This document shows, piece after piece, positions 51,955 through 61,720 of a stretch of 64,000 nucleotides of DNA. The stretch is from the NCBI GenBank assembly GCA_020845755.1, contig JADLFE010000036.1:1-64000 (forward strand), written 5' to 3'. The translations under genes and the position numbers were made by a program. Source of the stretch: Phycisphaerales bacterium (GTDB lineage Bacteria > Planctomycetota > Phycisphaerae > Phycisphaerales > UBA1924). The notes under the pieces are model-generated. The model was not told the DNA's origin and did not search any database. It was given only the letters and a program-made list of their open reading frames with translations. Position 1 is the stretch's first letter; each line of letters starts with the position of its first letter.

Positions 51955-54837
51955 GTGGACCGACGCCCTTCCGAAGACGATGGCGTGGGCAACGGCTATC
52001 ACGCCGCGCGGCGCGTGCTCGCCTCGCTCGCCCCCACCACGCCCACCAGCCTCACGCCGCCCGGCTATCAACTCATCGACACGCTGGGCGTTGGCGGCGG
52101 CGGCGCGACCTTCCTGGCGCTCCGCGAGGGCTCTGATCGTCCCGTCGCGCTGAAAGTCCTCCATGCCCACGCCGCGCCCGGCCCGACGCGCCAGCGCGCA
52201 TGGCGCGAGCTCGATCTCCTGCAGGAGACCCACCTGCCGTGCCTGCCGCGGCTGCTTGACTACGGCATCGTCGGCGATCGCCTTTTCATCGCCACCGAAT
52301 TCGTCAGCGGCCAGCGGCTCGACGAACACGCGCGATCCATCCCGCCCTCGCGCGAACGCTGGATCCGGCTCGCGGCCGTGCTGGCGCGCGTTGCGGAGGC
52401 CGTGCACTCGCTCAACGAACGCGGCATCATCCACCGCGACCTCAAGCCCTCCAACATCCTCATCGCAAACGACGCCTCGCCGTTCATCATTGATCTTGGC
52501 GTCGCGGCGTTGGCGGCACGGAGCGCCGAGGAGACGCTGACGGCCGACGGCACGCCGATCGGCACGCCCGCGTTCATGTCGCCGGAGCAGGCGCGGGGCG
52601 AGAGAGACCTCATCTCGATCCGATCGGACGTGTACGCGCTGGGGGCGACGGCGTGCGCGGTGATGACGGGAAAGCCGCCGCATGATTTAGAGGGCGTGTC
52701 GCTGCACGAGGCGGTGCGCCGCGTGGGGAGCGAGCCGCCGCGCGAGGCACGCGTGCTGGAGCCGGAATTGCCGAGGCCGCTCTCGGCGATCATCGCCAAG
52801 GCGTGCGCGCCCGACCCGCGCAAGCGCTATGCGACGGCGGCGGAACTGGCCGAGGACTTGCGGCGGTTTGCGCGGCGCGAGCCCGTGCTGGCGACGCGCC
52901 CGAGCGTGTGGCAGCGGGCGATGCGGTGGGTGGGGAGGCATCCGGCCTTGGCAACGGGGGTGTTGTGCACGGGCATGGTGGTGGGAACGGCGGGCATTGC
53001 TCGTGCAATCTCGATGCAATACTCAAGAGCGCCGGTCACGATTCAGGTGAAGCCATCTGACCCCTATTCCGCGATCATGTCTTCGTTCGATGGTACAAGT
53101 TTGGCCACATGGCAGAGTGAACAAGGAATCCGGATCGGGTACTACGGGCTGGTCGGCGAGGCTGACTGGCTCCATCGAGGCAGGCGAGCCCTGATCCTGT
53201 CGGCTCGGACGGTGCCGCGAGGCGTGGAGCACGTTCTTGCGTGCTACGACGCAGATCATCCAGAACGGGAACTCTGGCGAACGCCATCAAGGGCGCCGCA
53301 GATCGTTATGCCGAGCGAAGCCACACTTTGGTTGCACAACGACGCGGACACGGAGTTCCGCTGCACCGCGGTGGTGGTCGGAAATATGGTTGGTGATGCA
53401 GCAGAAGAAATCGCGGTCGTGTTGAGTCATGCGCAGCAATCTCCGGCCTGCATTCGCGTCTACTCACTCAACGGGCGGGTGCTGTGGGAGGGCTGGCATC
53501 ATGGCCAGATCGACAGCATAACGTGGCTCGAGCGTTCGCGGCTCCTGGTCTGCTCCGGCGTTTCGGCGGATGGCGGTGCAGTCGTCGAGGTGCAACCCGG
53601 CGATCTGTCGGTGCGTTATCCGCTGGTGTTGTTCGCGGTTCACGTGCCGACGACGCCCGACTCTTCCCAAGAGATTCTGTCCACCTGGACGGACGATCCG
53701 AGTGCAACGGTGGCTTGGAGCCGCACCATGCCGACCTCGCTTCTCGACGTGGTTTCCTCTACAACGGTGCAGCCGTGCCCCGATGGCCTTCTGTGCTTCT
53801 CTCTGCTCAGCAGGCAGGAGCGAATTCCTCTGGTCACACTGCGGGTAAGTGCTGAGGGTGAACTTGCGAACGGGACACTTGGTCCAGAAGACCGCGCCAA
53901 GCTCGGCCGTTTGCAGAACGATGTCCGTCTCGTCGTGCCGGGAACTCGAGAATCAGGATCCATCGCTCCTATGGATGCTCCGCTTCTGCGTATAAGCGGG
54001 CGTCCCTTTTCAAGTTGCGACCTTATGATGAGCCCGAAGCTGATTGCGATCCCGTTCTGCTTGCTCGCCGTCCCCGTGCTTGCCACGACCATCAACGATG
54101 GGCTCGTGGGGTTCTTTCCGTTCGAGGGCACGCCGTACGACGGCATGAACCACTGCTACAACATCCAGACCTATGGCGCACCCACCTATGACCGCGGCGC
54201 GGTTGGGCGCGCCATCCGTTTCGACGGCATCGACGACGCACTGGCGGTTGATCACAACGGTGAACTGAGCTTCGATATGGACACGGACTCTTTCTCGCTC
54301 GCGTTCTACGTGAAGTGGGATGGCGGGTCCGGCGATCGGACTGTGATGCAGGACCGGTGGGGCGGAAACACGTCCGTTTCATACTCGGCGGGTTTCAATG
54401 GGAGCCGCGACGAGTTCGTCTGCGATAGTTGGTACTCGGCGACCGGCACCAACTTCTACGTCGACACGAACAAGCACCAGTTCGTCAACGAGTGGCGGCA
54501 TGTCACGGTTACGTTTGACGCTTCCACCGGCATCAAGTCGCTGTACTTCGACGGCGTGCTGGTCGACACCGCCTCCCGCCCAAACCAGCTCTACGCCGAT
54601 CCCAACAACACGCGCATGACCATCGGCGCTTACTGGGGGGCCAGCGGCGGGCTTTTCAACTTCTTCGACGGTCTGCTCGATGAGCTCCGCATCTACAACC
54701 GCGTCCTCACCACGACCGAAGTCAACGAACTTGTCGACCTCAAGCCCTGCCCGCCCGACTTCAACGGCGACGGCTTCATCAACGGGCTCGATCTGGACGG
54801 CTTCGCCGAACAGTGGGAGTCCGGCGTCTGCAAGTGA
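51955..54837 (+). CDS. Membrane Ser/Thr protein kinase continuing in frame into a LamG and dockerin-like module
   Basis: One open frame of 960 residues. The kinase domain (about 35-310) has GVGGGGATF, the Lys of VALKVL, IIHRDLKPSNIL and IDLGVAAL (DLG replaces DFG). A TM helix follows at about 328-350, then a sensor-like region to about 680. From residue 691 (MMSPKLIAIPFCLLAVPVLAT) there is a signal-peptide-like helix, a LamG/concanavalin domain (GLVGFFPFEG, AIRFDGIDDAL, LDELRIYNRVL) and a dockerin-like end (DFNGDGFINGLDLDGF). Start: GTG 51955 has GGAG at six bases; ATGs at 51907 and 51922 are alternatives. Topology argues for two proteins, with an internal start at 54025. Confidence 0.8.
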   Translation: MDRRPSEDDGVGNGYHAARRVLASLAPTTPTSLTPPGYQLIDTLGVGGGGATFLALREGSDRPVALKVLHAHAAPGPTRQRAWRELDLLQETHLPCLPRLLDYGIVGDRLFIATEFVSGQRLDEHARSIPPSRERWIRLAAVLARVAEAVHSLNERGIIHRDLKPSNILIANDASPFIIDLGVAALAARSAEETLTADGTPIGTPAFMSPEQARGERDLISIRSDVYALGATACAVMTGKPPHDLEGVSLHEAVRRVGSEPPREARVLEPELPRPLSAIIAKACAPDPRKRYATAAELAEDLRRFARREPVLATRPSVWQRAMRWVGRHPALATGVLCTGMVVGTAGIARAISMQYSRAPVTIQVKPSDPYSAIMSSFDGTSLATWQSEQGIRIGYYGLVGEADWLHRGRRALILSARTVPRGVEHVLACYDADHPERELWRTPSRAPQIVMPSEATLWLHNDADTEFRCTAVVVGNMVGDAAEEIAVVLSHAQQSPACIRVYSLNGRVLWEGWHHGQIDSITWLERSRLLVCSGVSADGGAVVEVQPGDLSVRYPLVLFAVHVPTTPDSSQEILSTWTDDPSATVAWSRTMPTSLLDVVSSTTVQPCPDGLLCFSLLSRQERIPLVTLRVSAEGELANGTLGPEDRAKLGRLQNDVRLVVPGTRESGSIAPMDAPLLRISGRPFSSCDLMMSPKLIAIPFCLLAVPVLATTINDGLVGFFPFEGTPYDGMNHCYNIQTYGAPTYDRGAVGRAIRFDGIDDALAVDHNGELSFDMDTDSFSLAFYVKWDGGSGDRTVMQDRWGGNTSVSYSAGFNGSRDEFVCDSWYSATGTNFYVDTNKHQFVNEWRHVTVTFDASTGIKSLYFDGVLVDTASRPNQLYADPNNTRMTIGAYWGASGGLFNFFDGLLDELRIYNRVLTTTEVNELVDLKPCPPDFNGDGFINGLDLDGFAEQWESGVCK
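53980..53999 (+). other. Hairpin at the kinase/LamG junction
   Basis: CCGCTT (53980-53985) and AAGCGG (53994-53999) form a 6-bp stem with an 8-base loop, followed by GCGTCCCTTTTC. It is located 25 bases before the internal ATG at 54025, in a stretch with codons unlike the rest of the ORF. It could be a weak terminator surviving from an earlier intergenic spacer. Confidence 0.4.
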
Positions 54838-54882
54838 GCGTTACTCGTCTCATCGATCATTCCGCTCGCTGAACACACTTCG

Positions 54883-54919
54883 CAACCCCGCGCTCTCCGC
54901 GAGCGCGGGGTTGTTGTTT
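54883..54919 (+). terminator. Terminator of the kinase/LamG ORF
   Basis: A perfect 13-bp stem (CAACCCCGCGCTC / GAGCGCGGGGTTG) with a 5-base loop is followed by TTGTTT. It begins 45 bases after the stop at 54837. Confidence 0.9.
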
Positions 54920-55039
54920 GATCAGAACTCGACACATGGGCGCACGTCCACATACCGCCGGGGTCCCTCCGGATTCGACGCAACATGCCCGACACGCGAA
55001 GACGCATCTCCGAGGATGCACGCCTCGTGCGGCGTCCGC

Positions 55040-57223
55040 TTAGTGTGACAACCGATCGCGCAGGCGATCGAGCACGCCCTGCATGCTCGGCGGGAGCGGC
55101 CGGTCTGCCGAGGTGCTCGCCGTTTCCTGCGTGGTCGAAACAGGTTCCGTGTGGCGGGTCATCTCTTCCGCGGCCGCCATGCCGTAGGTCTCGGCCAGCG
55201 CATCGCGCATCACCTCAGGCGACAGCCCCCACGCGGAGGGCTCGGTCGTGACATCGTCGTGCGCGATCGGATAGTCGATGCTGGTCGGCGTGGACGAGTC
55301 GACATGGTGCGTCGCGCCTTGCTCTGTCTCAACAGTACCCGCGATGGATTGCCCACCCGGCGTTGCGGGGGGGGCGTCAACGTTGCTCGGTGCGGCCGCG
55401 CTGGCGGTCGTTGACACGGCCGGAACAAGGGGCTCTGCCTGAGAAGTGCTCGTGATCGTGTTCGGTTGACTCGCCGGCAGGGCTTCGCTCGTCCGTGCCG
55501 CCCGCGCTTCCACGGCCTTGCTCGCGCTGCGGATCGCCATCGCCTGGCCCGCGACGGCCTTGGCGGCGGTCTCCGCCAGCACGATCGACTCATCGATCGC
55601 GCCCTGGAGTGATGCGTGACGCGACCACAGACGGTCGAGGTCCCCCGCCGATGCGTTCATGTTCTCGAGCAGTGACTGCTGGCGCGCGTGCTGGCGATCC
55701 ATATCCTCCGCCGCCGAGAGCAGGAGTTGCGACAGATCACGCTTGGCGATCTCGACTTGGTCGCGGATCGCCCCGAACCCGCTGGCGGCATCGATCGCGT
55801 CGAGGCGCAACTGGTCCGCCTTGGCGAGCAGCGATTGCAGCACCGTGCCCGAGCCTTCCTGCGTCGCTTCGTTCATGACTTCCGCGGCACGCAGGCACAG
55901 CGTGTCGAGGCGAGCCAGCGTCGGGCCGGCGGCGGCCTCAAACTCGAAGCGGACCTTGGCGATGCGTTGGTCGAGTTCGGCGATGAGTTGGCGTGTCGCG
56001 TCGGCGATGGGCTTGAGACGGGTGTCGACCTCGGCCGAGGCCTTCGACAGCCTGTTTTCCAGCGATTCCATCTCGCCCGTCAGACGCGAGCGGAGCGATT
56101 CGCCGTGCGATGACAGTTCGTTCTGCAGTGACGCGGCCTGACGTCGCAGTTCGCCCGCGTTGTTGTTGGCCAGAGCCTGCATCTGCGCCTGCAGCGCCTC
56201 GAGTTTGGAAAGCGTCGGGCCCGCGATCGCGCTCACGCGCGCCTGCGCGTCGCCGAGCTGCGATTCGATCTTCTGCTGGAGTTGATTGAGCGGCGTGCCG
56301 AGCGACTTGGCGCGAGCCTCGGCTTCGTTGGTGAGTGCGCGGAGGCGGGCCTGCAGGCCATCGGCCTTGGCGCTGAACTCCTGCGAGATCATGCCCGAGC
56401 GCTGCGCGATCTCCTGCAACTGCTGGCTGGCGTGGCCGACGATCGATTCGGCACGCTGGGCGAGTTGGCGATCGAGCGTTTCGGCGCGCTGCTGCGATTC
56501 CGTGAACCGGGCCGAGAGTTGCGTGTTCCACGCCTCGCCGCGCGTGTTCAGTTCATCGCGCAGGGCGGTCGCTTGTTTGAGGGTTTCGTCGAGTTCGTGT
56601 ATCAGGCGTGCCTGCGTCGCTTCGGCGCGCGAGATCGTGCGTTCCGACATCGTTGCAAGGCGGTCCTGCAACTCGTTGATGCGCGTCTGGGCCTGGGCCT
56701 GGGCTTGTGCGTCGATTGTCTGCGTGCGCCCCTGGGCCACTTCGAAGAGCGAGTTGAGCCGCTGCTCGGCGCCCGTCACGACCTCGCCGATGCGGGCTTC
56801 GAGGCGAGCCACGTGCTCGGCGAGCATTCGGCTCAGCGTCTTCTCGAAATGCTCCGCGAGTTTGGTTTCGCTGGCGGCCAGTTGCAGCACCTGCTCGGCC
56901 TTGCCCAGGCGCTGTTCGAGCACCGGCATGATCTTGACGGTGGTTTCGAGTCGCTTCTTGAGTTCGTCGGTCGCCTGACGGAGGTTGTCGCCCATCGACT
57001 TCACGTCGACCATCGCCGTCTGCAGTGACTGGCCGCGCCCCGCGGCTTCGCGGATCAGCGACTTGAGCCCCTCGGCGTATTCGTCGAACGCCCCGCGATC
57101 GAGCACGCGCGGCGTGATGAAGACCTGGTCGGCGACCTCGGCACCGATCTGGGCCGCGATGGCATCGGCGGAGGTCGGCGCTGCGAGGCGCACGGGCGAC
57201 GGCTTGGCGATGGTGTCGGACAT
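55040..57223 (-). CDS. Large coiled-coil protein (apolipoprotein-like helical repeats)
   Basis: A 727-residue soluble protein. Residues about 45-560 are almost unbroken amphipathic helix with 11/22-residue-like periodicity (ARLEARIGEVVTGAEQRLNS, then QARLRALTNEAEARAKSLGTP quoted in part as LTNEAEARAKSLG), similar in style to apolipoprotein A/E or phasin-like proteins. The last 160 residues are Thr/Ser/Pro-rich and end in a short helix QGVLDRLRDRL. There is no signal peptide and no TM helix. Start 57223 (MSDTIAKPS) has AAAGG upstream; earlier in-frame ATGs give a basic unstructured extension. Divergent from the pseudouridine synthase gene. Function unknown; a structural or polymer-coating role is possible. 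Confidence 0.75.
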   Translation of the reverse strand: MSDTIAKPSPVRLAAPTSADAIAAQIGAEVADQVFITPRVLDRGAFDEYAEGLKSLIREAAGRGQSLQTAMVDVKSMGDNLRQATDELKKRLETTVKIMPVLEQRLGKAEQVLQLAASETKLAEHFEKTLSRMLAEHVARLEARIGEVVTGAEQRLNSLFEVAQGRTQTIDAQAQAQAQTRINELQDRLATMSERTISRAEATQARLIHELDETLKQATALRDELNTRGEAWNTQLSARFTESQQRAETLDRQLAQRAESIVGHASQQLQEIAQRSGMISQEFSAKADGLQARLRALTNEAEARAKSLGTPLNQLQQKIESQLGDAQARVSAIAGPTLSKLEALQAQMQALANNNAGELRRQAASLQNELSSHGESLRSRLTGEMESLENRLSKASAEVDTRLKPIADATRQLIAELDQRIAKVRFEFEAAAGPTLARLDTLCLRAAEVMNEATQEGSGTVLQSLLAKADQLRLDAIDAASGFGAIRDQVEIAKRDLSQLLLSAAEDMDRQHARQQSLLENMNASAGDLDRLWSRHASLQGAIDESIVLAETAAKAVAGQAMAIRSASKAVEARAARTSEALPASQPNTITSTSQAEPLVPAVSTTASAAAPSNVDAPPATPGGQSIAGTVETEQGATHHVDSSTPTSIDYPIAHDDVTTEPSAWGLSPEVMRDALAETYGMAAAEEMTRHTEPVSTTQETASTSADRPLPPSMQGVLDRLRDRLSH

Positions 57224-57350
57224 CCTGTCCCTTTCCGCGCGGCGTGGCGCACGTCGCGTCGGCTCCGCCGCGCGGCGATACATCCTTATACCCAACATCG
57301 GCAGAATCGACACGTCAGCGCCAAACCTGCGGGGGCCCTAAACTGGCACG

Positions 57351-58367
57351 ATGCCCCGCCAACCTTCGAAATCTCGATTCGGACCCCGCCCTCCCCGTGC
57401 GAAGGGGGGTGGCGATCGGCGTCGCGTGACCAAGCGCCGTGGGCCGCGTGGGGCGGGTGATGTCGTTTCGACCGCCCCGCCGGGAATGGTCCGCCTGCAG
57501 CGCGTGCTGGCCGACGCCGGGGTCGCGGCTCGGCGTCAGTGCGAAAAGTTGATCGAGGACGGACGCGTTGAGGTCAATGGCGAGGTTCGCGATCACCTTC
57601 CGGTGTTCGTAAATCCAGCCGAGGACAGGATTTCGGTCGACGGCCGCCCGATTCCGCGGATCCGCGCATCGCGCAAGATTTACCTGATGCTCCACAAGCC
57701 GGAGCGGACGCTGGTGACGGTGGCAGACGAGGAGGGGAGCGATCGGCGGACGATCATGAGCCTAGTCGACCACCCGTCCAAGCCTCGGCTGTTTCCGGTC
57801 GGGCGGCTGGACTTTGAGAGCACGGGCCTCGTGCTCCTGACGAACGACGGCGAGATCGCCAACGTGTTGTCGCACCCGCGGTTCGGCGTGGAAAAGGTCT
57901 ATCACGCGATGGTGAAGCGTTCGCTCGACGATACGCACCTCGCGGAGTTGGAAGGGGTCATCAACAAGGCGGGGCGCGAAGAGGCCAAGTCGCGTGGGCG
58001 GATCGGCGCGCCGGGTGTTGAACTGTCGATCATTCGGCGTGAAGCGGGGCGAACACTCTTGGCGGTGACGATGCGTGCCGGGGCCAACCGGACGGTGCGC
58101 GACGTGCTGATGAACGCGGGCTGCCCGGTGAAGAAGTTGACGCAGGTCAGGCTCGGGCCGCTGGAGTTGAAGGGTGTGGCGCTGTCGCAGTGGCGCGAAC
58201 TGACGCGTGACGAGGTGAGAGCGCTTCGACAAGTGCTGTCGGCGGCGCGTCGTGGCACGATCGGGAGCGCGCCCGGCGGGACGGCCGCCCGCACGGGAAA
58301 GCCGGGGGCCGATTCCGAACAACGCCATGAGGCCCGGGATTCTGGTGATTCGGACTTCGAGGAGTGA
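57351..58367 (+). CDS. 23S rRNA pseudouridine synthase of the RluB/RsuA family
   Basis: Isomerises uridine to pseudouridine in rRNA. The 338-residue protein has a basic N-terminal extension (about 1-45), an S4 RNA-binding domain (about 46-95, RLQRVLADAGVAARRQCEKLIEDG quoted in part as LADAGVAARRQCEKLI) and the catalytic domain with Asp154 in VGRLDFESTGLVLLTNDGE. LTQVRLGPLELKG is a further family mark. Length and S4 domain fit RluB better than RsuA, but target position cannot be proven. The C-terminal 40 residues are low-complexity. It is 76 bases ahead of the YihY-family gene on the same strand. Confidence 0.92.
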   Translation: MPRQPSKSRFGPRPPRAKGGGDRRRVTKRRGPRGAGDVVSTAPPGMVRLQRVLADAGVAARRQCEKLIEDGRVEVNGEVRDHLPVFVNPAEDRISVDGRPIPRIRASRKIYLMLHKPERTLVTVADEEGSDRRTIMSLVDHPSKPRLFPVGRLDFESTGLVLLTNDGEIANVLSHPRFGVEKVYHAMVKRSLDDTHLAELEGVINKAGREEAKSRGRIGAPGVELSIIRREAGRTLLAVTMRAGANRTVRDVLMNAGCPVKKLTQVRLGPLELKGVALSQWRELTRDEVRALRQVLSAARRGTIGSAPGGTAARTGKPGADSEQRHEARDSGDSDFEE

Positions 58368-58443
58368 GGCCCGATGTCGCCCTCGGGCGGCCGATCGGGA
58401 TCAGGACGGGGTCCGAAATGGTCGATAACCGGAGGCGGCGTGC

Positions 58444-60024
58444 ATGCCGCGGACGATGAGCAAGGACCAACCACAACGCGAGAACGGTTCGGCGAGGCCG
58501 GGGGCGTCGTCCAAGTCCGGGCCCAAGCCGGAACCGAGTTTGCTGGCGACGGTCGATCGCACGCTGACCAAGGTGATCGAGCACCCGAGCGTGCCGCGCC
58601 AGTTCGTTCACATCGTTCAGATGATCGTGATCGGAATGCGCCGGGTGCAGATCCCGCGGATGGCGGCGGCACTGTCGTACCGGACCATCTTCGGGCTGAT
58701 CCCGGTGCTGGTGGTGGCGATCGTGTTCTTCGCGGCATTTTCGAGCCAGGAATCCGTGGCAGATCAGATCCGCAAGATCATCAGATTCGCGGGGTTGGAC
58801 CGGATCGAACTCACCTCGACCGACGCGGAGCCACCGCACCCGTCCGATCCGGGTTTGAACCCGGAACTGACGAATCCGACGCCCGAGACACAGCCGCTCG
58901 CCGGGCCGCCGAGTCCTGCCCAGACGCGACTTGATGCGTGGATCGAGCAAGCAGTGCAGCGGGTGCGAACTCTTCCACCGGGCACGCTGAGCGTGATCGC
59001 GATCCTGACGCTGGTCTATGCCGCGATCTCGATGATGGTGGATATCGAGAAGTCCTTCAATCAGATCTACATGGCGCCGGGCGGGAGAAGTTGGCCACGG
59101 CGTGTGATGCAGTACTGGGCGCTTCTGACGCTGGGGTCGCTGGGCCTGTTTTCCACGTTCTCGATCCAGGCGTGGGCGATCACGCAACTCGACGAGATCA
59201 ACAACATCGAGTTCGTTGGTGGGGCGATCTATGTGGTCGCGCGGTTCACTGTGCCGCTGCTCATCAGCACACTGCTTTTCTTTGTTGCCTACGCGACCGT
59301 GCCCAATACGCGCGTGCAGTTCTTCCCGGCCCTGATTGGCGCGCTCATGGCCGCGTTGATCTGGGAGGGCGGGAAATACGGCATCACGACCTACCTTCGG
59401 AACGCCAAGGGGCTCTCATCCCTGTACGGCCCCTTGGCGCTCGTGCCCCTGTTTCTCTTGTGGGTGTATGTGACGTGGATCATCGTGCTCTCTGGGCTGC
59501 AGGTGGCGCATGCGCTGCAGACGTATTCGACCGCCAAGGCGGCAGGATTGACGCGCTCGGTGCTCGAGACGCTTGGGCTGGTGACACAGGCCGCGGAAAC
59601 GCGACGCACGCTGGTGATCGATCCGGCATCGACGCTGGTGGTGATGTGCGATGTGGCGGGCCGATTCCGAGCGGGCAAGCCGAGCGGCTCGTCGGTGGTT
59701 GCGGACAAGACCGGAATCGACGAGCGGGTGGTTTCGGAGATGCTGGAGCGCTTGTGGCGCGCCGGACTCCTGCACCGGGTGTCGGGCGGCGACGATGACG
59801 GGGCGTACACGCTGGCCGGGCCGCCCGAGGGCGTGCGGGCGCGTGACGTGCTGGTGGTGGGTGAGGAACTGGTCGCGGTTGATCGCGAGCGGGCCCCGAA
59901 ATTGCTGGGTGAGTTGTCGGCGGCACGCCTGTCGGTGATGGATGGTCGGACCCTGGCGGACTTGCTCCCGCCTGCGCCTGTAAGGCCGGAACCTGCGGAC
60001 CAGCCCCGCCCGGTCACGGCGTGA
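58444..60024 (+). CDS. YihY/BrkB-family membrane protein with a C-terminal winged-helix-like domain
   Basis: 526 residues. A polar N-terminal stretch of about 60 residues precedes about six TM helices with the YihY/BrkB pattern (RMAAALSYRTIFGLIPVLVV, VDIEKSFNQIYMA, LRNAKGLSSLYGPLALVPLFLLWVYV quoted in part as YGPLALVPLFLLWVYV). A large periplasmic-type loop rich in Pro/Thr lies near 125-165. After about residue 385 there is a soluble domain with ADKTGIDERVVSEMLERLWRAGLL (part: DERVVSEMLERLWRAGLL), winged-helix in character. YihY proteins were once called ribonuclease BN by error; their role is unsettled. GGAGG is before ATG 58444. Confidence 0.88.
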   Translation: MPRTMSKDQPQRENGSARPGASSKSGPKPEPSLLATVDRTLTKVIEHPSVPRQFVHIVQMIVIGMRRVQIPRMAAALSYRTIFGLIPVLVVAIVFFAAFSSQESVADQIRKIIRFAGLDRIELTSTDAEPPHPSDPGLNPELTNPTPETQPLAGPPSPAQTRLDAWIEQAVQRVRTLPPGTLSVIAILTLVYAAISMMVDIEKSFNQIYMAPGGRSWPRRVMQYWALLTLGSLGLFSTFSIQAWAITQLDEINNIEFVGGAIYVVARFTVPLLISTLLFFVAYATVPNTRVQFFPALIGALMAALIWEGGKYGITTYLRNAKGLSSLYGPLALVPLFLLWVYVTWIIVLSGLQVAHALQTYSTAKAAGLTRSVLETLGLVTQAAETRRTLVIDPASTLVVMCDVAGRFRAGKPSGSSVVADKTGIDERVVSEMLERLWRAGLLHRVSGGDDDGAYTLAGPPEGVRARDVLVVGEELVAVDRERAPKLLGELSAARLSVMDGRTLADLLPPAPVRPEPADQPRPVTA

Positions 60025-60117
60025 ACCGGACACCCTCCATGGCTTTGCCTATTCTGTGGGGCGACTCAAGAGAGCCTTGGGCGGGGCCCGGGGCATCGCC
60101 AGCCAGCGAGGAACGCG

Positions 60118-60681
60118 ATGGGCATTGAAGCAGCACTCCCGGTTGATGGATTCGTGACGACGCAGTTGCGCCGGGTTATCAACTTCGCCCGGCGGAACAG
60201 CCTGTGGCCCATGCCGTTCGCGACGGCGTGCTGCGGTATCGAACTGATGGCGACGGCGTGCTCGCGGTACGACCTGGCCCGCTTCGGGGCGGAGGTCATG
60301 CGATTCAGCCCTCGCCAGTGCGATCTGTTGATCGTGGCGGGGCGGGTGTCGATCAAGACGATGCCGGTTCTGCAGCGGATTTACCAGCAGATGACGGAGC
60401 CCAAGTGGGTGATTTCGATGGGCGCATGCGCCTCGACGGGCGGCGTGTTTGACACGTATGCCGTCGTGCAGGGGTGCGATCAGTTCATCCCGGTGGATGT
60501 GTATGTGCCGGGGTGCCCGCCGCGGCCCGAACAGTTGATTGAGGGCGTGATGGCGATCCAGCGGCACATTGATCGCGAGGGCATGCCGCCCCCGGGCGGG
60601 AAGAGGATGCCGCTGGGGATCGCGATCCAGCCGACGCACGCGCCGAGGCCGCAACCGGTGGGGTTGACGCTGGGGAACTGA
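60118..60681 (+). CDS. nuoB: NADH-quinone oxidoreductase subunit B
   Basis: The 187-residue subunit of respiratory complex I that carries [4Fe-4S] cluster N2. The four ligand cysteines are present: the adjacent pair Cys38-Cys39 in FATACCGIE, Cys104 in SMGACAS and Cys133 in [38 protein letters not shown] (part: [14 protein letters not shown]) is also diagnostic. GAGGA precedes ATG 60118. No nuoA, nuoC or nuoD is adjacent; the neighbours are a YihY protein and a pseudopilin. The remaining complex I genes must be elsewhere, or this is a second copy. Confidence 0.95.
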   Translation: MGIEAALPVDGFVTTQLRRVINFARRNSLWPMPFATACCGIELMATACSRYDLARFGAEVMRFSPRQCDLLIVAGRVSIKTMPVLQRIYQQMTEPKWVISMGACASTGGVFDTYAVVQGCDQFIPVDVYVPGCPPRPEQLIEGVMAIQRHIDREGMPPPGGKRMPLGIAIQPTHAPRPQPVGLTLGN

Positions 60682-60893
60682 GCCAGACAACTGGAACAGC
60701 GGCGAGAGTTTATGAAATGTGGATGGGCGCGAGGCCGTTTGCGTTGACCTTGACCGCGCGCTGATTCTGCGGTAAACCAAGAGTGAAGTTCGGGATTGGT
60801 TGGGTAGCCCGTCCGTTCGGACTCAGGGCCCCAAGCGTGTTCTTCTGGAGTGGGTGTTCTCGGTAGGCGGCAGGTTCCGCCGGGAGTCTGGGC

Positions 60894-61655
60894 ATGAAGC
60901 GGGTGGTCGTCATGAGGCGGACAGTTGTTCGCGGCTTCACGCTCATCGAGTTGCTTGTGGTGATTGCGATCATCGCGCTCTTGATCGGGATTCTACTTCC
61001 CGCGCTGGGCAAGGCGCGGAAGGGCGCGCATCAGATGCACTGTCAGACGAATCTGCGGACGATCATGCAGGCGGTGCAGATGTACGCCAATGACTGGAAG
61101 GACTTTCTGCCGCTCCCCAACTGGCTTGACGCCAAGACCAACAAGATGCCGGGCTGGCTCTACAACCCGGACCCCGTCACGCCGGCGACCGACGCCAAGT
61201 GGAAGGAATTGTGCGAGACCGGCGACAAGAACAAGGACTACATCAAGTTTTACGAGACCGGCTCGCTGTGGAAGTATCACCAGATCAGGAAGTCCTACCG
61301 CTGCATCGGTCACAAGGAGCCCTTCATCAAGAACTCCGGCTGGGCGACGAGTTATCTGATGAACGGCGCGGTGGTGGATTACAACGCGAAGAATCGCCAT
61401 TTTCAGAGGCGTCTCACCGAGTTTCGCCCCGAGGCCGTGCTGATGTGGGAGGCCGACGAGCTGGGACCCGGCTGGAACGACGGATCGAGTTTCCCGTACG
61501 AGGACAGGTCAACGACGCGGCACGACAAGGGCGCCACGGTGGCTTCGTTCGACGGGCACGTGTGGTGGCTGGCTCGAGCGAAATACGAGGAAGAGGTCAA
61601 CAACCGTCCGGGTAAGTTGTACTGCGTGCCTTGGGGCAAGGGCGATGGGACTTGA
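60894..61655 (+). CDS. Type II secretion-like pseudopilin with the C-terminal H-x9-DG signature
   Basis: A 253-residue protein with a prepilin signal: basic leader ([14 protein letters not shown]), cleavage after Gly14, then [18 protein letters not shown] with Glu at +5. The globular part has WGTS-like blocks ([11 protein letters not shown]) and the planctomycete end signature H-x9-DG in [18 protein letters not shown]. Such proteins are numerous in Planctomycetota and most have no assigned role. It is isolated here, with no secretion genes nearby. Confidence 0.9.
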   Translation: MKRVVVMRRTVVRGFTLIELLVVIAIIALLIGILLPALGKARKGAHQMHCQTNLRTIMQAVQMYANDWKDFLPLPNWLDAKTNKMPGWLYNPDPVTPATDAKWKELCETGDKNKDYIKFYETGSLWKYHQIRKSYRCIGHKEPFIKNSGWATSYLMNGAVVDYNAKNRHFQRRLTEFRPEAVLMWEADELGPGWNDGSSFPYEDRSTTRHDKGATVASFDGHVWWLARAKYEEEVNNRPGKLYCVPWGKGDGT

Positions 61656-61684
61656 ATCCGCGCTGACCTGGCGAGCGATGTCAT

Positions 61685-61713
61685 CCCGCGGCGAGCACCC
61701 TCGTCGCGGGAGG
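61685..61713 (+). promoter_or_regulatory. Leader hairpin covering the SOUL gene ribosome binding site
   Basis: CCCGCGGCGAG (61685-61695) and CTCGTCGCGGG (61700-61710) form an 11-bp stem with one G-T pair and a 4-base loop. The GGGAGG ribosome binding site (61708-61713) begins inside the right arm, seven bases before ATG 61721. Folding would limit translation; it may equally be the terminator stem of the pseudopilin gene, though no T-run follows. Confidence 0.5.
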
Positions 61714-61720
61714 CGGTCGC

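Noticed and set aside
54700..54837. Cellulosome component
   Set aside because: Only one dockerin-like calcium loop was seen and there is no cohesin domain in the window.
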